Shown: in pieces, positions 8,507 through 17,570 of the stretch
How positions within the stretch are numbered: the first letter of the stretch is position 1
How the letters are laid out: every line of letters begins with the position of its first letter
Assembly (NCBI GenBank): GCA_964595455.1
Contig: CAZQQL010000004.1
Coordinates: forward strand, 1 to 60,354
DNA from: DAOUEG01 sp964595455
GTDB taxonomy: Bacteria; Chloroflexota; Dehalococcoidia; Dehalococcoidales; RBG-16-60-22
DNA: 60,354 nt
Direction: 5' to 3'
Notes under the pieces: model-generated
What the model was told of the DNA's origin: nothing
Database searches by the model: none
What the model saw: only the letters and a program-made list of their open reading frames with translations
Made by a program: the position numbers and the translations under genes

Positions 8507-10219
8507 TTATCGCCACTTGTCCACGGAAGCGCTGCCCGCGTACCCGTATTCAGATGCCTTCCACAACGGGCTTGTCCCGCCGCCGACAACCACCAGGTTG
8601 ATGTTTTCCGGATTGGTGAACGGGGCGAACAGGGCATCCTCCGGCAGAGACTTCCAGGTAGCGAACGGTTCCACACCTTTAGCCGCCTGCGAGGAGAGCA
8701 GCATGTCGATGTGGTCCGTCTTCCAGTAATCGCCGGCCTTTATCCTGATGTTTTCGGAGAGGTGCTTGCAGTAGTCCAGTTTTGTGGTGAACCCTTCGTT
8801 ATCATGGAGGTTTGCGGCGATGAGGGGGTCGATCACGATGGTCGCCCGAGAGCCCAGCGGCGGGATGGCGGCATACTGGCGGCTCAATTCCTCGTGCAGC
8901 GGCCGGTTGGCCGCGCAGCCGATGCTGTTGACCACGGCCCACCCTCTGAAGATGCTGACGGCGCTCTCCTCCGGCTTGAACCCTTTGTCCACGTGGAACG
9001 GAGCCCAGGGGCTTCTCTCTTCATTCTCCGCTACGCACATATTGTTGTAGAGTTCCGTGCAGCCCTGGGAACTCCAGATAGTCCGCTTGATATTGGCGCA
9101 GCCCCAGCTCATGCTCATCAGAGTCCAGGCCCGGCCGATAACCGAGTTCGCCTGGTTGATCGGGCTGAACGCGGCGATACCGGAGTTCATCTTGAGTTCG
9201 TGCCGCACCGGCCCGTTGACGAGCAGCATATTGCCGAACGCGGTGGTCGAAGGGGCGATGGATGACTGCCGCATCGAGGCGATGGCCAGGATGACGGGGA
9301 ACCAGGACGGCTTCGCGCCTGCCATGACGGCAACGACGGCGATGTCCCGTACCGTGTACTTGATCATTTCATGGTGGTCATGGTCGTACACCTGCCCGAC
9401 TTCCTCATCGGGAGCATGGCTCGTTCCCTCGAGCATCTTCGCAACGCGTTCTTCAGTCGGCAGGATGATCGGGTTCCCGTCCGTCCAGCCCCGGTCATAG
9501 AAAAGCTGCTGTAATTCTTCCTCCGTGCCGGACAGGCTCGCTTCGCGCGGTCCCCGGGTGTCGATGGGCGCGGGCTGAGGCTTCTTCTTTTCCTGGTGTT
9601 GGGTCAGGACTTCGATGATCTCGTCGATGACCTGCCGGCCCGTCTCGGGGTCGTTGCCCTCGAGGAGTTTTTTATAGAGTGTCTCGGGAGACGCTCCGAT
9701 GACCGGGGTCGGGGTATAGATGATGGGCAGGACGGTGGCCCTGGGGTAGTTCTTGACAACGGCTTCCATGGTATGCGCGGAAATGGGGGCTACGGGAATT
9801 CCGTAGTTCTGTTCCAGGTTGACGGCTCCTCCAGCAACTACTGAAACGCAGCCCGGTCAGCCGGCTACCCCGAGGATGACGGCGTCACCCTTCTGTTTGA
9901 CTTCTTCCCAGAGTTCGTTGTTGTCATCGGAAAAAACGTGGCCGGGCTTGCGCCTGAGGACCGTCTTGACGGACGGCATGTGGTCGGCGAACCATCTTTG
10001 CGTTTCCTGCAGGAAGCTGTATCCGCCGCCGAACCCGATATCCACCAGGTAGACCGTCTTGTTTTCCAGGGTGTCCGGGCGCTCGGCCAGGTTCACGGAA
10101 GAAGGTTCGAAGGCAAAAGTGCCGGCGGCTGCGGGGAACCCGGGAGGCGGCTGGTCCGGCGCCAGTTTCTGCCGGTCGGTTTCGGGACTCAATACGGTGA
10201 TTTTCTGCGCTGCTGTCAT
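8507..10219 (-). CDS. Candidate selenoprotein: UGSC-like domain (U-P-G-C) fused to a large conserved domain
   Basis: Two open segments, 9860-10219 and 8507-9856, lie in the same frame and are separated only by one TGA at 9857-9859. Read as selenocysteine this gives 570 residues with U121 and C124 in 'GVAG-U-PGC'. The surrounding pattern (D-A-V-I-L-G-V before it, then 'GAVNLEQNYGIPVAPI' after it) matches the UGSC-motif redox selenoprotein family, in which U/C-G-S-C is usual. The downstream 29 codons before the next ATG are open, conserved in character and lack a ribosome site, arguing against two separate genes. The C-terminal domain, about residues 200-560, contains 'GWTDGNPIILPTEERV', is rich in Cys and Met, and has no assigned activity. 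ATG 10219 follows GAGGGGG. Alternatives are a nonsense mutation or sequencing error. Confidence 0.75.
9829..9846 (-). promoter_or_regulatory. Candidate bacterial SECIS hairpin after the in-frame UGA
   Basis: Sixteen bases after the UGA, the mRNA can fold as UUUCAG-(UAGUUG)-CUGGAG, a six-pair stem with two G-U pairs. The apical loop carries GU near its start. Distance and loop sequence fit the known bacterial SECIS rule (loop about 16-37 bases from UGA, G early in the loop) read by SelB. Confidence 0.55.
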
Positions 10220-10534
10220 ACGTATTCCCCCTCGTTAATATTCTGAGCGATAGTCATCCGTTTTTCGGGCTATTAAAGCATACTCTGTACGGTTTGTTTC
10301 TGCAACGTATATCCGGCTCTCCGGATATGGAACAGCATAACCGGCGACCGGCATGCCCACCGGGAATTGTCTCTCCGAAGGGCTAACTTATGACCGGCCG
10401 CGGCGTTATATAAGTGGGTTACTATACGACGGATGTATACCTCCGGCATGCCCGGCATTACTGGACGGAGCATGGTATATCGGTTATGATAAACGTGTGT
10501 ACGCATTTAACAGGGGTGTAACGCAGGGCCGGTT
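10220..10534. other. Divergent intergenic region, selenoprotein gene / envelope operon
   Basis: 315 bases without a gene. It should hold the promoters of both divergent transcripts. I see no convincing -35/-10 pair, hairpin or repeat. The ribosome site of the minus-strand gene lies at its left edge. Confidence 0.5.
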
Positions 10535-13093
10535 ATGAGAAAACGCAGGACAACCGCGGTACTCATCGCGCTGGTATTTGTTGCCGCTCTGGCGATGCCG
10601 TTCGCCGGCTTGACCGGCCCGGCTTCGGCCGGTGACGATTATGAGATCGATACCGCCATCGAGGCTGGTTTCGGTGGCATGGTGCGAGCGGGGAGCTGGG
10701 TACCCTTGACAGTCGATATGGAGAACCGGGGGCGTGATTTCGATGGTGAACTCAGGGTCGATGGCAATTACAACCAGATGGGGTTCACCGACCAGAGCCT
10801 CTATATCGCGGATGTCGTCCTTCCACAGGGAAGTCATAAGCGGATCACCCTCTACATTCCGTTACTTTCGGCCGTGCCCCGTATCGAGGTCGAACTCGTG
10901 TCCGGCGGCAAGACGGTGGATACTTTCGAGGAGGGAGTCAGCATCGTCGGCGAGCAGGACCTGTTCGTCGGCGTCATCGGGCAAAAACTGTCGGCCTGGA
11001 ACATCCTTTCCACCCTGCCCCTCCCCATACAGGGCAGCCGGGTGGAAGTAGCGCTCATCGACCCCGCCGAGTTCCCGGAACGCACTGAAGTGCTAGAAGC
11101 GTTCGATATCATCGCCCTGGGAGATGTCCCCGCTCAGTCGCTATCTTCAGCCGCGCTGGAAGCACTGGAAGGGTGGACGGCCGGCGGCGGCACCCTGGTA
11201 CTGCCAGGCGGCGCTGTTGGCAAGACAAATCTGAAAGGCCTGCCGGAAGCGCTTCTTCCCGTTACTCCCGGCGATCCGTTCCAATTGAGCAGCGTCGCCG
11301 CCCTGGAAGAACTGGGGAACGAGGCTATTACCGCCACTCTGCTCCCGACCGTTACCGGCAACGTCGTCACTGCCGGTCGAGTCCTCGTGCAGGAAGGCGA
11401 TGTACCCCTGGCCGTGCTGGGCGACTACGGCAACGGTCGTGTGCTGTTCCTCGCCTTCGATCCCGCGGCGCAGCCCCTGGCCGGCTGGGCCGGCATGACC
11501 AGCCTCTGGGAGGCTCTACTGTTCCAGACCCTGCCGCCGTCATACTTTTCGTCCTTTCAATACATAAGCGTGGGCCCGATGGGTATTTCCGATCAGTGGC
11601 TTTACAACCTTTACAATGCGGTCTCTTACCTCCCCTCGCTGGAAATCCCGTCCGTCAACCTGCTTATCGGCCTTATTGCCGGCTATATCCTCCTGGTCGG
11701 CCCCGGCAGCTACTTCCTGCTGCGCAAACTGAAACGTCCGGGGCTCGCCTGGGTGACCATCCCCGTCCTGGTGCTGGTGTTTTCCAGCGGCGCCTTCCTG
11801 CTGGCAATGCAATCCAAGGGCAATGATGTCCAGGTCAGCACCGCTGCCATCGTGGAGAGAATGCCCGATACGGACTGGGCGCGGGTACGCCGTATGGCAG
11901 GCGTGTTTTCCCCCTCCGAAGCTGATTACAGCGTCGGGATATCCGGAGATTCACTCGTCGGTTCATGGAATGCCAACTGGGGCGGCTCCACCGCCTCCGA
12001 TGCCTCAACCACCATACGCAACCGGGCGGAAGGCAGTGAGGCGGTCATGTCCGGCATGGGGATGTGGACATCGCGGAGCCTCTGGATGGACGGCATGGAG
12101 CGATTGGAAAACGGACTTGACCAGGACCTCTACGTAGAAGGTGACCGGCTCAAAGGGACGGTCAGAAATGCCGGTAACGGACCTCTGGGTGAAGTATGGC
12201 TCATCACCGGCAGTAATGCGCAGGAACTGGGCGAACTAGGCCCGGGCGAAGCCGCGACCGTGGACGTACCATTGACCGACAACACCGCGGGGTTGTCATT
12301 TGTGAACGCACAGGCGATATTCAATACGAACCCCCCGCAGGGCGATACGGATGAATGGCGGCAATGGCAGCAGCGTCAGCAAGTGCTGCAGGCAGCCATG
12401 AATAACCAGGTCACGGACGTTCCTGCCGGCGTATGCGCCTACCTGGTATACTGGACGGACGCAAGCCTCCTGGAGATAACCGTTGACAAAAAGTATCCCA
12501 TCGAGTACTCCATGACGGTGTTCATAGAGCCGGTGAAGCCGGAAGTCCGGGGGACATTTGCCCTGCCGGGCGGGATTCTGACCGGCAACATCGAGCGCAT
12601 TGATGCTAAAGTGGAAGGACCGGCGCCCGGCATGATGGTAATACGTGAGGGAGAAATTATCTACCGGTTTGACGTCCCCGCTATGAGTAGTGTCGACAAC
12701 CTGACCGTCCAGTGGCCGCTGTCCAGCGGTCCTGCCGGGACCCAGGGCATCGAGGTCCTCGCGTATAACTGGACGGATAACATTTGGGATAAGCTCGAGC
12801 TTGGTACGGCAAATCTGCCGATGGTAACGAGCGTACCGGGCGGCGGAATAGCAGTTCCGGTCCCCGCCCCGAAATCCACAATAATCAGGAGTTCCGGCGG
12901 AGTCGTCACGTACGTTGGTCCCTCTTACGCCGGGTATAGTAACGACGTATTGGAAGCAAAATTGCCGGATCAAGCTATCCCGGCGGACTATGTGTCAGGT
13001 TCGGGTACGGTCCGTATCAGGCTCGTGCTAAACACCGGAACCAGTCTCCAGACCGGGGTGCCTTCATTGGCACTCCAGGGAGTGGCCGAATGA
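10535..13093 (+). CDS. Large secreted, membrane-anchored protein heading an ABC/MoxR/vWA operon
   Basis: 852 residues with an N-terminal signal peptide ending near ASA-GDD (residue 32). Residues 35-350 are an extracytoplasmic beta-rich domain followed by a class I amidotransferase-like Rossmann region ('FDIIALGDVP', 'GGGTLVLPGG', 'GNGRVLFLAFDP'), without a visible catalytic triad. Two membrane spans lie at about 370-392 and 402-424, and a second long extracytoplasmic region follows. Similar proteins sit beside ABC-2 exporters and BatA-type proteins in other bacteria. The gene overlaps the ABC ATPase by four bases (ATGA), so they are translationally coupled. The function is probably envelope assembly or sensing; this is inference. 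Confidence 0.7.
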   Translation: MRKRRTTAVLIALVFVAALAMPFAGLTGPASAGDDYEIDTAIEAGFGGMVRAGSWVPLTVDMENRGRDFDGELRVDGNYNQMGFTDQSLYIADVVLPQGSHKRITLYIPLLSAVPRIEVELVSGGKTVDTFEEGVSIVGEQDLFVGVIGQKLSAWNILSTLPLPIQGSRVEVALIDPAEFPERTEVLEAFDIIALGDVPAQSLSSAALEALEGWTAGGGTLVLPGGAVGKTNLKGLPEALLPVTPGDPFQLSSVAALEELGNEAITATLLPTVTGNVVTAGRVLVQEGDVPLAVLGDYGNGRVLFLAFDPAAQPLAGWAGMTSLWEALLFQTLPPSYFSSFQYISVGPMGISDQWLYNLYNAVSYLPSLEIPSVNLLIGLIAGYILLVGPGSYFLLRKLKRPGLAWVTIPVLVLVFSSGAFLLAMQSKGNDVQVSTAAIVERMPDTDWARVRRMAGVFSPSEADYSVGISGDSLVGSWNANWGGSTASDASTTIRNRAEGSEAVMSGMGMWTSRSLWMDGMERLENGLDQDLYVEGDRLKGTVRNAGNGPLGEVWLITGSNAQELGELGPGEAATVDVPLTDNTAGLSFVNAQAIFNTNPPQGDTDEWRQWQQRQQVLQAAMNNQVTDVPAGVCAYLVYWTDASLLEITVDKKYPIEYSMTVFIEPVKPEVRGTFALPGGILTGNIERIDAKVEGPAPGMMVIREGEIIYRFDVPAMSSVDNLTVQWPLSSGPAGTQGIEVLAYNWTDNIWDKLELGTANLPMVTSVPGGGIAVPVPAPKSTIIRSSGGVVTYVGPSYAGYSNDVLEAKLPDQAIPADYVSGSGTVRIRLVLNTGTSLQTGVPSLALQGVAE

Positions 13094-14034
13094 CCAGCGA
13101 GAACGCCATTGTCGTCGATTCCCTGGTAAAGGATTTCCGGAAGTTTACCGCCCTGGACGGGGTCAGCTTTACGATCCCGCGCGGCAGCATCTACGGCTTC
13201 CTGGGACCGAACGGGGCAGGCAAGACCACCACGCTGCGGATCCTCGCCACGCTCCTGCTGCCCACCCGGGGCAGCGCCTGGGTGGCGGGCGAGGACGTCG
13301 TCTACCAGCCGCAGAAGGCCCGGGCGCATTTCGGGTACATGCCGGACTTCTTCGGCGTTTACGACGACCTGACCGTCAGGGAATACCTGGAGTTTTACGC
13401 CCAGGCCCACGGTGTACCGAGACAGCAGTGGCGGAAGACTACCGACGACCTGCTGGAACTGGTAGACCTGGGGCACAAACGGGATGAATTCGTAGAGACG
13501 CTCTCCCGGGGGATGAAGCAGCGACTGGGGCTGGCGCGGTGCCTGGTGCACGACCCGGACGTGCTGCTCCTGGACGAACCGGCATCCGGCCTCGACCCTC
13601 GGGCGCGCGTCGAGATGCGCGAGATCCTCAAGGAAATCTCCCGCATGAAGAAGACCGTACTGATCAGTTCCCACATCCTCCCGGAACTCGCCGACCTTTC
13701 CACGGAAGTCGGCATCATCCACCGGGGGCGGATGGTGGCTTCTGGCCCCGTTGACAGTATTATTTCCCGCCTCGGGGCGAACCGTGTACTGGAAGTCCGC
13801 GTCCTGGACGGGGCGGAAATCGCCGCCCGGGCGCTGGAAGCGCAGCCCGGCATCAGCCATGTGGAGCCGCTCGACGAGGAAAACTTGGTCCGCGCCGCGT
13901 TCACCGGTGAAACTGAAGGCCAGGCCGCCATTCTGAAAGCCCTTCACGAAGCGGGTGTTCCGGTCGTCAGCTTTACCGCTGTCGGAGGGCTGGAAGAACT
14001 CTTCATGACATTGACCGAGGAGGGCGGGGAGTGA
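13090..14034 (+). CDS. ABC transporter ATP-binding protein
   Basis: A 314-residue ABC ATPase of the ABC-2 exporter class. Walker A is GPNGAGKTT at about residues 39-47, the signature is 'LSRGMKQRLGLARCL' at about 137-151 (LSRGM in place of LSGGQ), and Walker B 'VLLLDEPASGLDP' starts near 157. The switch His lies in 'ISSHIL'. A C-terminal extension of about 90 residues ('VLEVRVLDGAEI...') is typical of the exporter subgroup. It should power the permease encoded next, with which it overlaps by four bases. Substrate unknown; the neighbours suggest an envelope component. Confidence 0.93.
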   Translation: MTSENAIVVDSLVKDFRKFTALDGVSFTIPRGSIYGFLGPNGAGKTTTLRILATLLLPTRGSAWVAGEDVVYQPQKARAHFGYMPDFFGVYDDLTVREYLEFYAQAHGVPRQQWRKTTDDLLELVDLGHKRDEFVETLSRGMKQRLGLARCLVHDPDVLLLDEPASGLDPRARVEMREILKEISRMKKTVLISSHILPELADLSTEVGIIHRGRMVASGPVDSIISRLGANRVLEVRVLDGAEIAARALEAQPGISHVEPLDEENLVRAAFTGETEGQAAILKALHEAGVPVVSFTAVGGLEELFMTLTEEGGE

Positions 14035-14936
14035 AAGAAACGATCATCCGCAACATGGCGGTCCTCTTCAAGGAACTGCGGACCCGGATGCGGGGACGCC
14101 GTGCCGTCATCACGATCACCGTGTATCTGCTGCTCATCGCCGGCATTGGAGCGATCCTGCTCTATATCGAACAGCAGCAGTTCCAGTACGGTTACAACGC
14201 TTCGCGGGCCGCCGCCATCGGCGCCCAGTTATTCACCGTGCTCGCCATTTTTCAGGGCTTCCTCGTGGTCTTCATGGTCCCCGGCCTGACCGGGGCGGCC
14301 ATTGCCGGGGAGCGTGACCGGCAGACACTGGACCTGTTGCTCGGTACCCAGGTGCCCTCTCTCTGGATCGTCCTGGGCAAGGTATTGTCTTCGTTGTCTT
14401 ATGTATTCATGCTGCTGGTGGCGGCATTACCGATTTTCAGTCTCGCCTTCCTCTTCGGCGGCGTATCGCCGAGACAACTGGGACTGGCATTCCTGATATC
14501 GCTGGCTTCCGCACTGATGCTGGGAACGCTCGGCGTCTTCCTCTCGGTGGCGATACGGCGGGGACAGATAGCCACCGTCTTGGCATATTCCGTCACCTTC
14601 CTGCTGCTCATCGGGACGATCATCGCCGCGGCGGTCATCGGCTCCACGATGAACAACCAGACCAACATGACCCCTGTCATGATCCCTCTGATATTCAATC
14701 CGCTGGCATCGCTGGCCTCGACCCTGCCGGACATTATCCCTTCACAACTCCAGTATATCGGCGGGACGGTCAATAACCCCGGGAGCGGCATGCCGTTGTG
14801 GCAGGCAAACCTCATCGCGGACGCCTTCCTGGTGGCGCTGTTCCTCTTCCTGGCGGCCAGGATGCTCCGTCCCGGACGTTCCCGCCTCCTGCGCGGCCGG
14901 AACCAGGTTGCTCCGCGTGCTGAGGCGTCCACATGA
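14031..14936 (+). CDS. ABC-2 type transporter permease
   Basis: A 301-residue integral membrane protein with about six spans, near residues 25-45, 65-90, 115-140, 150-175, 180-205 and 255-275. The conserved start of ABC-2 permeases is visible: an N-terminal cytoplasmic 'KELRTRMRGRR', then 'ERDRQTLDLLLGTQV' between spans 2 and 3, which is the coupling segment touching the ATPase. It starts with GTG in a GTGA overlap with the ATPase gene. The C-terminus is Arg-rich. It forms the channel of the exporter; substrate unknown. Confidence 0.88.
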   Translation: MKETIIRNMAVLFKELRTRMRGRRAVITITVYLLLIAGIGAILLYIEQQQFQYGYNASRAAAIGAQLFTVLAIFQGFLVVFMVPGLTGAAIAGERDRQTLDLLLGTQVPSLWIVLGKVLSSLSYVFMLLVAALPIFSLAFLFGGVSPRQLGLAFLISLASALMLGTLGVFLSVAIRRGQIATVLAYSVTFLLLIGTIIAAAVIGSTMNNQTNMTPVMIPLIFNPLASLASTLPDIIPSQLQYIGGTVNNPGSGMPLWQANLIADAFLVALFLFLAARMLRPGRSRLLRGRNQVAPRAEAST

Positions 14937-16507
14937 AGCTTTCCCGCGATGCCCGCCGTCTCGCTAATGTGATCGGCCCCTGGCGGCAGCGGCTCATATG
15001 GCGGCGGGGCCTGGTCTGGGCGCTGCGCGGCCTGGCGGGAGGCACCGCCCTGGCTGTCATCCTGCTCGCGGTCTCGTGGTTCTTGCCCTGGGAGGGAGCG
15101 CTGCTCTGGTCTGGAATTTCCCTGGCAGCCGGGCTGGTAGGCGGGCTTATCTACGGGCTGGCGCTCCGGCCATCCATCATGGATTCGGCCATACACGCCG
15201 ATCGCCTCACCGGCCTTGCGGACCGTTTGTCCACCGCCTGGGAACTCCGGGATGCTGAGACGCCCATCGCCGGCCTCCAGCGCGAGAACGCCATTAGTTC
15301 CGTAAAAAACAAACGCCCGTCCGACTTTATTTCACTGCTGCCGCGCGGTAAGGCTTTCCTGCCGTGGCTGGCCTGCCTGGTCGTGGCCGCTCTCCTGGCG
15401 ACCCTGCCCAATCCGATGGATAGGGTCATCCAAGAGCGGCAGGAGTTCCAGACCCAGGTTGAAAAAGCCCTGGAGGAAGTGGCCGAAGCCGAAGAGGAAC
15501 TCACCGGCCCCGATTCACCCCTGACCGAGGAACAACTGGCCGCGCTGCAGGAAGCCCTGGAAAAGCTCAAGGAAGCGCTGGAACAGGCCGAGACCGCCCC
15601 GGAAGCCCTCAAAGCCCTCTCCGAAGCCGAGGACACCCTGAAGCTGCTGGAACAGCAGACCGCCCAGGCGGAGGCGCTGCAGGACATCGGGGACGCCCTG
15701 GCCGGTCTGCCGTTCACACAGGAACTCGGGCAGGCCCTGGCATCGGGCGATGAAGCCGCGCTGAGTGAAGCTTCGAGCGCCCTCGCGGAACAGTTGGGCT
15801 CCATGACGCCGGAGGAACTGCAGGAACTTTCTTCCGCCCTCCAGCAGGCAGCCAACGCGGCCGCTTCCCGGAATGAGGACATCGCCGGGGCGCTGCGGGA
15901 AGCCGCTAAAGCAATAGCTTCCGGGAACACCGGAGAGGGCGCCGCAGCCCTTTCCGACCTGGAAGGAGCACTGGCGGCGCTCCAGGACAGCGCCGCATCA
16001 CAGACTGCGCTGGAACAGGCGCTGGCAAGTTTGAAGGACGCCCGTTCCTTTGTCAGCGGCATCGCCGCCCAGCCGGGACAAGGTTCCGGGGAAGGTTCCG
16101 GCAGCGGCTCAGGGGAAGGCTCGGGTGAAGGGTCCGGCTCCGGCTCCGGTTCCGGACAGGGTTCCGGGAGCGGTTCGGGACAGGGCTCCGGGACCGGAAC
16201 GGGGACCGGCTCGGGCGGTGGTCAGGGCGGCGGCGGCGCCGGAAACCAGCCGGGCTCACAGCAAGGTGATGAGACCGGGAGGCTGACCACCGGCGGAGAA
16301 ACCGTGTTCGTCCCCGGCACGGGGCCTGACGACCCCGCCGAGGTCCAGACCGGTCCGGGCAGCGGCGCCATTCCCGGCGTGCTGCGGCCGTATACGGAAG
16401 TGATCGGCGACTACGCTGACCAGGCCGCCGAACACATGGAGCGCAACCCTCTCCCGGCGGGGTACGAGGACATCGTGCGCCGCTATTTCTCGGAACTGGA
16501 GGAATGA
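14933..16507 (+). CDS. Membrane protein with coiled-coil and Gly/Ser-rich tail region
   Basis: A 524-residue protein. Two spans lie within residues 28-78 and a third near 140-157. A long Ala/Glu/Leu-rich helical region follows at about 165-375, likely coiled coil. Then comes a low-complexity stretch at about 382-443 made almost only of Gly, Ser, Glu, Gln and Thr. A conserved end 'AEHMERNPLPAGYEDIVRRYFSELEE' closes the protein; similar ends are seen in large DUF4175-like membrane proteins encoded next to MoxR. It overlaps both neighbours by four bases. It is probably a structural or scaffold partner of the MoxR/DUF58 complex; no enzyme motif is seen. Confidence 0.7.
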   Translation: MKLSRDARRLANVIGPWRQRLIWRRGLVWALRGLAGGTALAVILLAVSWFLPWEGALLWSGISLAAGLVGGLIYGLALRPSIMDSAIHADRLTGLADRLSTAWELRDAETPIAGLQRENAISSVKNKRPSDFISLLPRGKAFLPWLACLVVAALLATLPNPMDRVIQERQEFQTQVEKALEEVAEAEEELTGPDSPLTEEQLAALQEALEKLKEALEQAETAPEALKALSEAEDTLKLLEQQTAQAEALQDIGDALAGLPFTQELGQALASGDEAALSEASSALAEQLGSMTPEELQELSSALQQAANAAASRNEDIAGALREAAKAIASGNTGEGAAALSDLEGALAALQDSAASQTALEQALASLKDARSFVSGIAAQPGQGSGEGSGSGSGEGSGEGSGSGSGSGQGSGSGSGQGSGTGTGTGSGGGQGGGGAGNQPGSQQGDETGRLTTGGETVFVPGTGPDDPAEVQTGPGSGAIPGVLRPYTEVIGDYADQAAEHMERNPLPAGYEDIVRRYFSELEE

Positions 16508-17526
16508 ATTTGAACACCGACCGAACGGCCAACCGCGCCATTGAGGAACAGGACATCGCCGCCTTCATCGAGACGTCCCGCAGTATCGAGGAAGAGATCG
16601 GCAAGGTGGTGGTCGGGCAGCGGCAGGTCGTCCGGGAGACCGTTATTGCGCTGCTCTCCGGCGGGCATGTCCTGCTGGAAGGCGTCCCCGGCCTCGGCAA
16701 GACGCTGCTGGTCAGGACGCTGGGAGAAGCGCTGACACTTTCGTTTTCCCGCATCCAGTTCACACCGGACCTGATGCCGGCTGACATCGTCGGCACCAAC
16801 GTTGTCATGGAGGACGAGCAGGGCCGCCGAGGTCTCCGTTTCCAGGCCGGACCGGTCTTCGCCAACCTGGTGCTGGCGGACGAGATCAATCGCGCTACAC
16901 CCAAGACCCAGTCCGCCCTGCTGGAAGCGATGCAGGAGCGCACGGTCACCGTCGGGGACGCCACGCGACCGCTGCCCCATCCGTTCTTCGTCCTGGCGAC
17001 ACAGAACCCGCTGGAGATGGAAGGCACCTACCCGCTCCCCGAGGCTCAGCTCGACCGCTTCTTTTTCAAAGTAAATGTCCCCTTCCCCGACCGCGAAAAC
17101 CTGGGCCAGATATTACAGCGCACCATTGCCTATGAACCCGGCCACGCCGGCGCCGTCGCGGACGGCCCGTCATTAGAGAAGATGATTCGCCTGGCCCGTG
17201 AAGTCCCCGTTGCCTCGCACATCCATGAATACGCCGTTTCACTTGTCCTGGCGACCCATCCGGAACGGGAAGAGGCTGCCCCTCAGGTCAAGAAATACGT
17301 CCGCTACGGGGCCAGTCCCCGGGGACTGCAGAGCCTCGTCATTGCCGGGCAGGTGCGGGCGCTGCTCGAAGGCCGCTACAATCTCTCCGCGGACGACCTC
17401 CAGGCCGTGGCATACCCGGCCCTGCGACACCGGCTTATCCTGAACTTCGAAGCCCAAGCCGAGGGACTTACCGCGGACCGGGTCATCGATACCGTCCTCG
17501 AAGCGACCGGGCCAAAAAAGGCGTAA
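16504..17526 (+). CDS. MoxR family AAA+ ATPase
   Basis: A 340-residue MoxR ATPase, a chaperone-like AAA+ protein that matures partner proteins carrying von Willebrand A domains. Walker A is GVPGLGKT at about residues 60-67, Walker B 'LVLADEINRA' at about 122-131, the sensor 1 region 'FFVLATQNP' at about 162-170, and the family's 'EGTYPLPEAQLDRFFFKV' follows. The C-terminal lid has 'YGASPRGLQSLVIAGQVRAL'. It overlaps the preceding gene by four bases and is followed by a DUF58 gene, the usual partner order. A second MoxR gene lies at 46704-47660. Confidence 0.95.
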   Translation: MNLNTDRTANRAIEEQDIAAFIETSRSIEEEIGKVVVGQRQVVRETVIALLSGGHVLLEGVPGLGKTLLVRTLGEALTLSFSRIQFTPDLMPADIVGTNVVMEDEQGRRGLRFQAGPVFANLVLADEINRATPKTQSALLEAMQERTVTVGDATRPLPHPFFVLATQNPLEMEGTYPLPEAQLDRFFFKVNVPFPDRENLGQILQRTIAYEPGHAGAVADGPSLEKMIRLAREVPVASHIHEYAVSLVLATHPEREEAAPQVKKYVRYGASPRGLQSLVIAGQVRALLEGRYNLSADDLQAVAYPALRHRLILNFEAQAEGLTADRVIDTVLEATGPKKA

Positions 17527-17570
17527 CGATAACCCGGTGCAGATGGGCCGGGTCGGTAGTAGAACATACA

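Noticed and set aside
9770..9856. Reading the selenoprotein gene as two separate genes with a restart at the ATG near 9769
   Set aside because: No ribosome site precedes that ATG, and the 29 open codons between carry the conserved motif, so a single read-through gene fits better.
16079..16230. Regular GC-rich repeats that could suggest a CRISPR-like array
   Set aside because: The repeats are short, irregular and in frame as Gly/Ser codons within a protein; there are no spacers.
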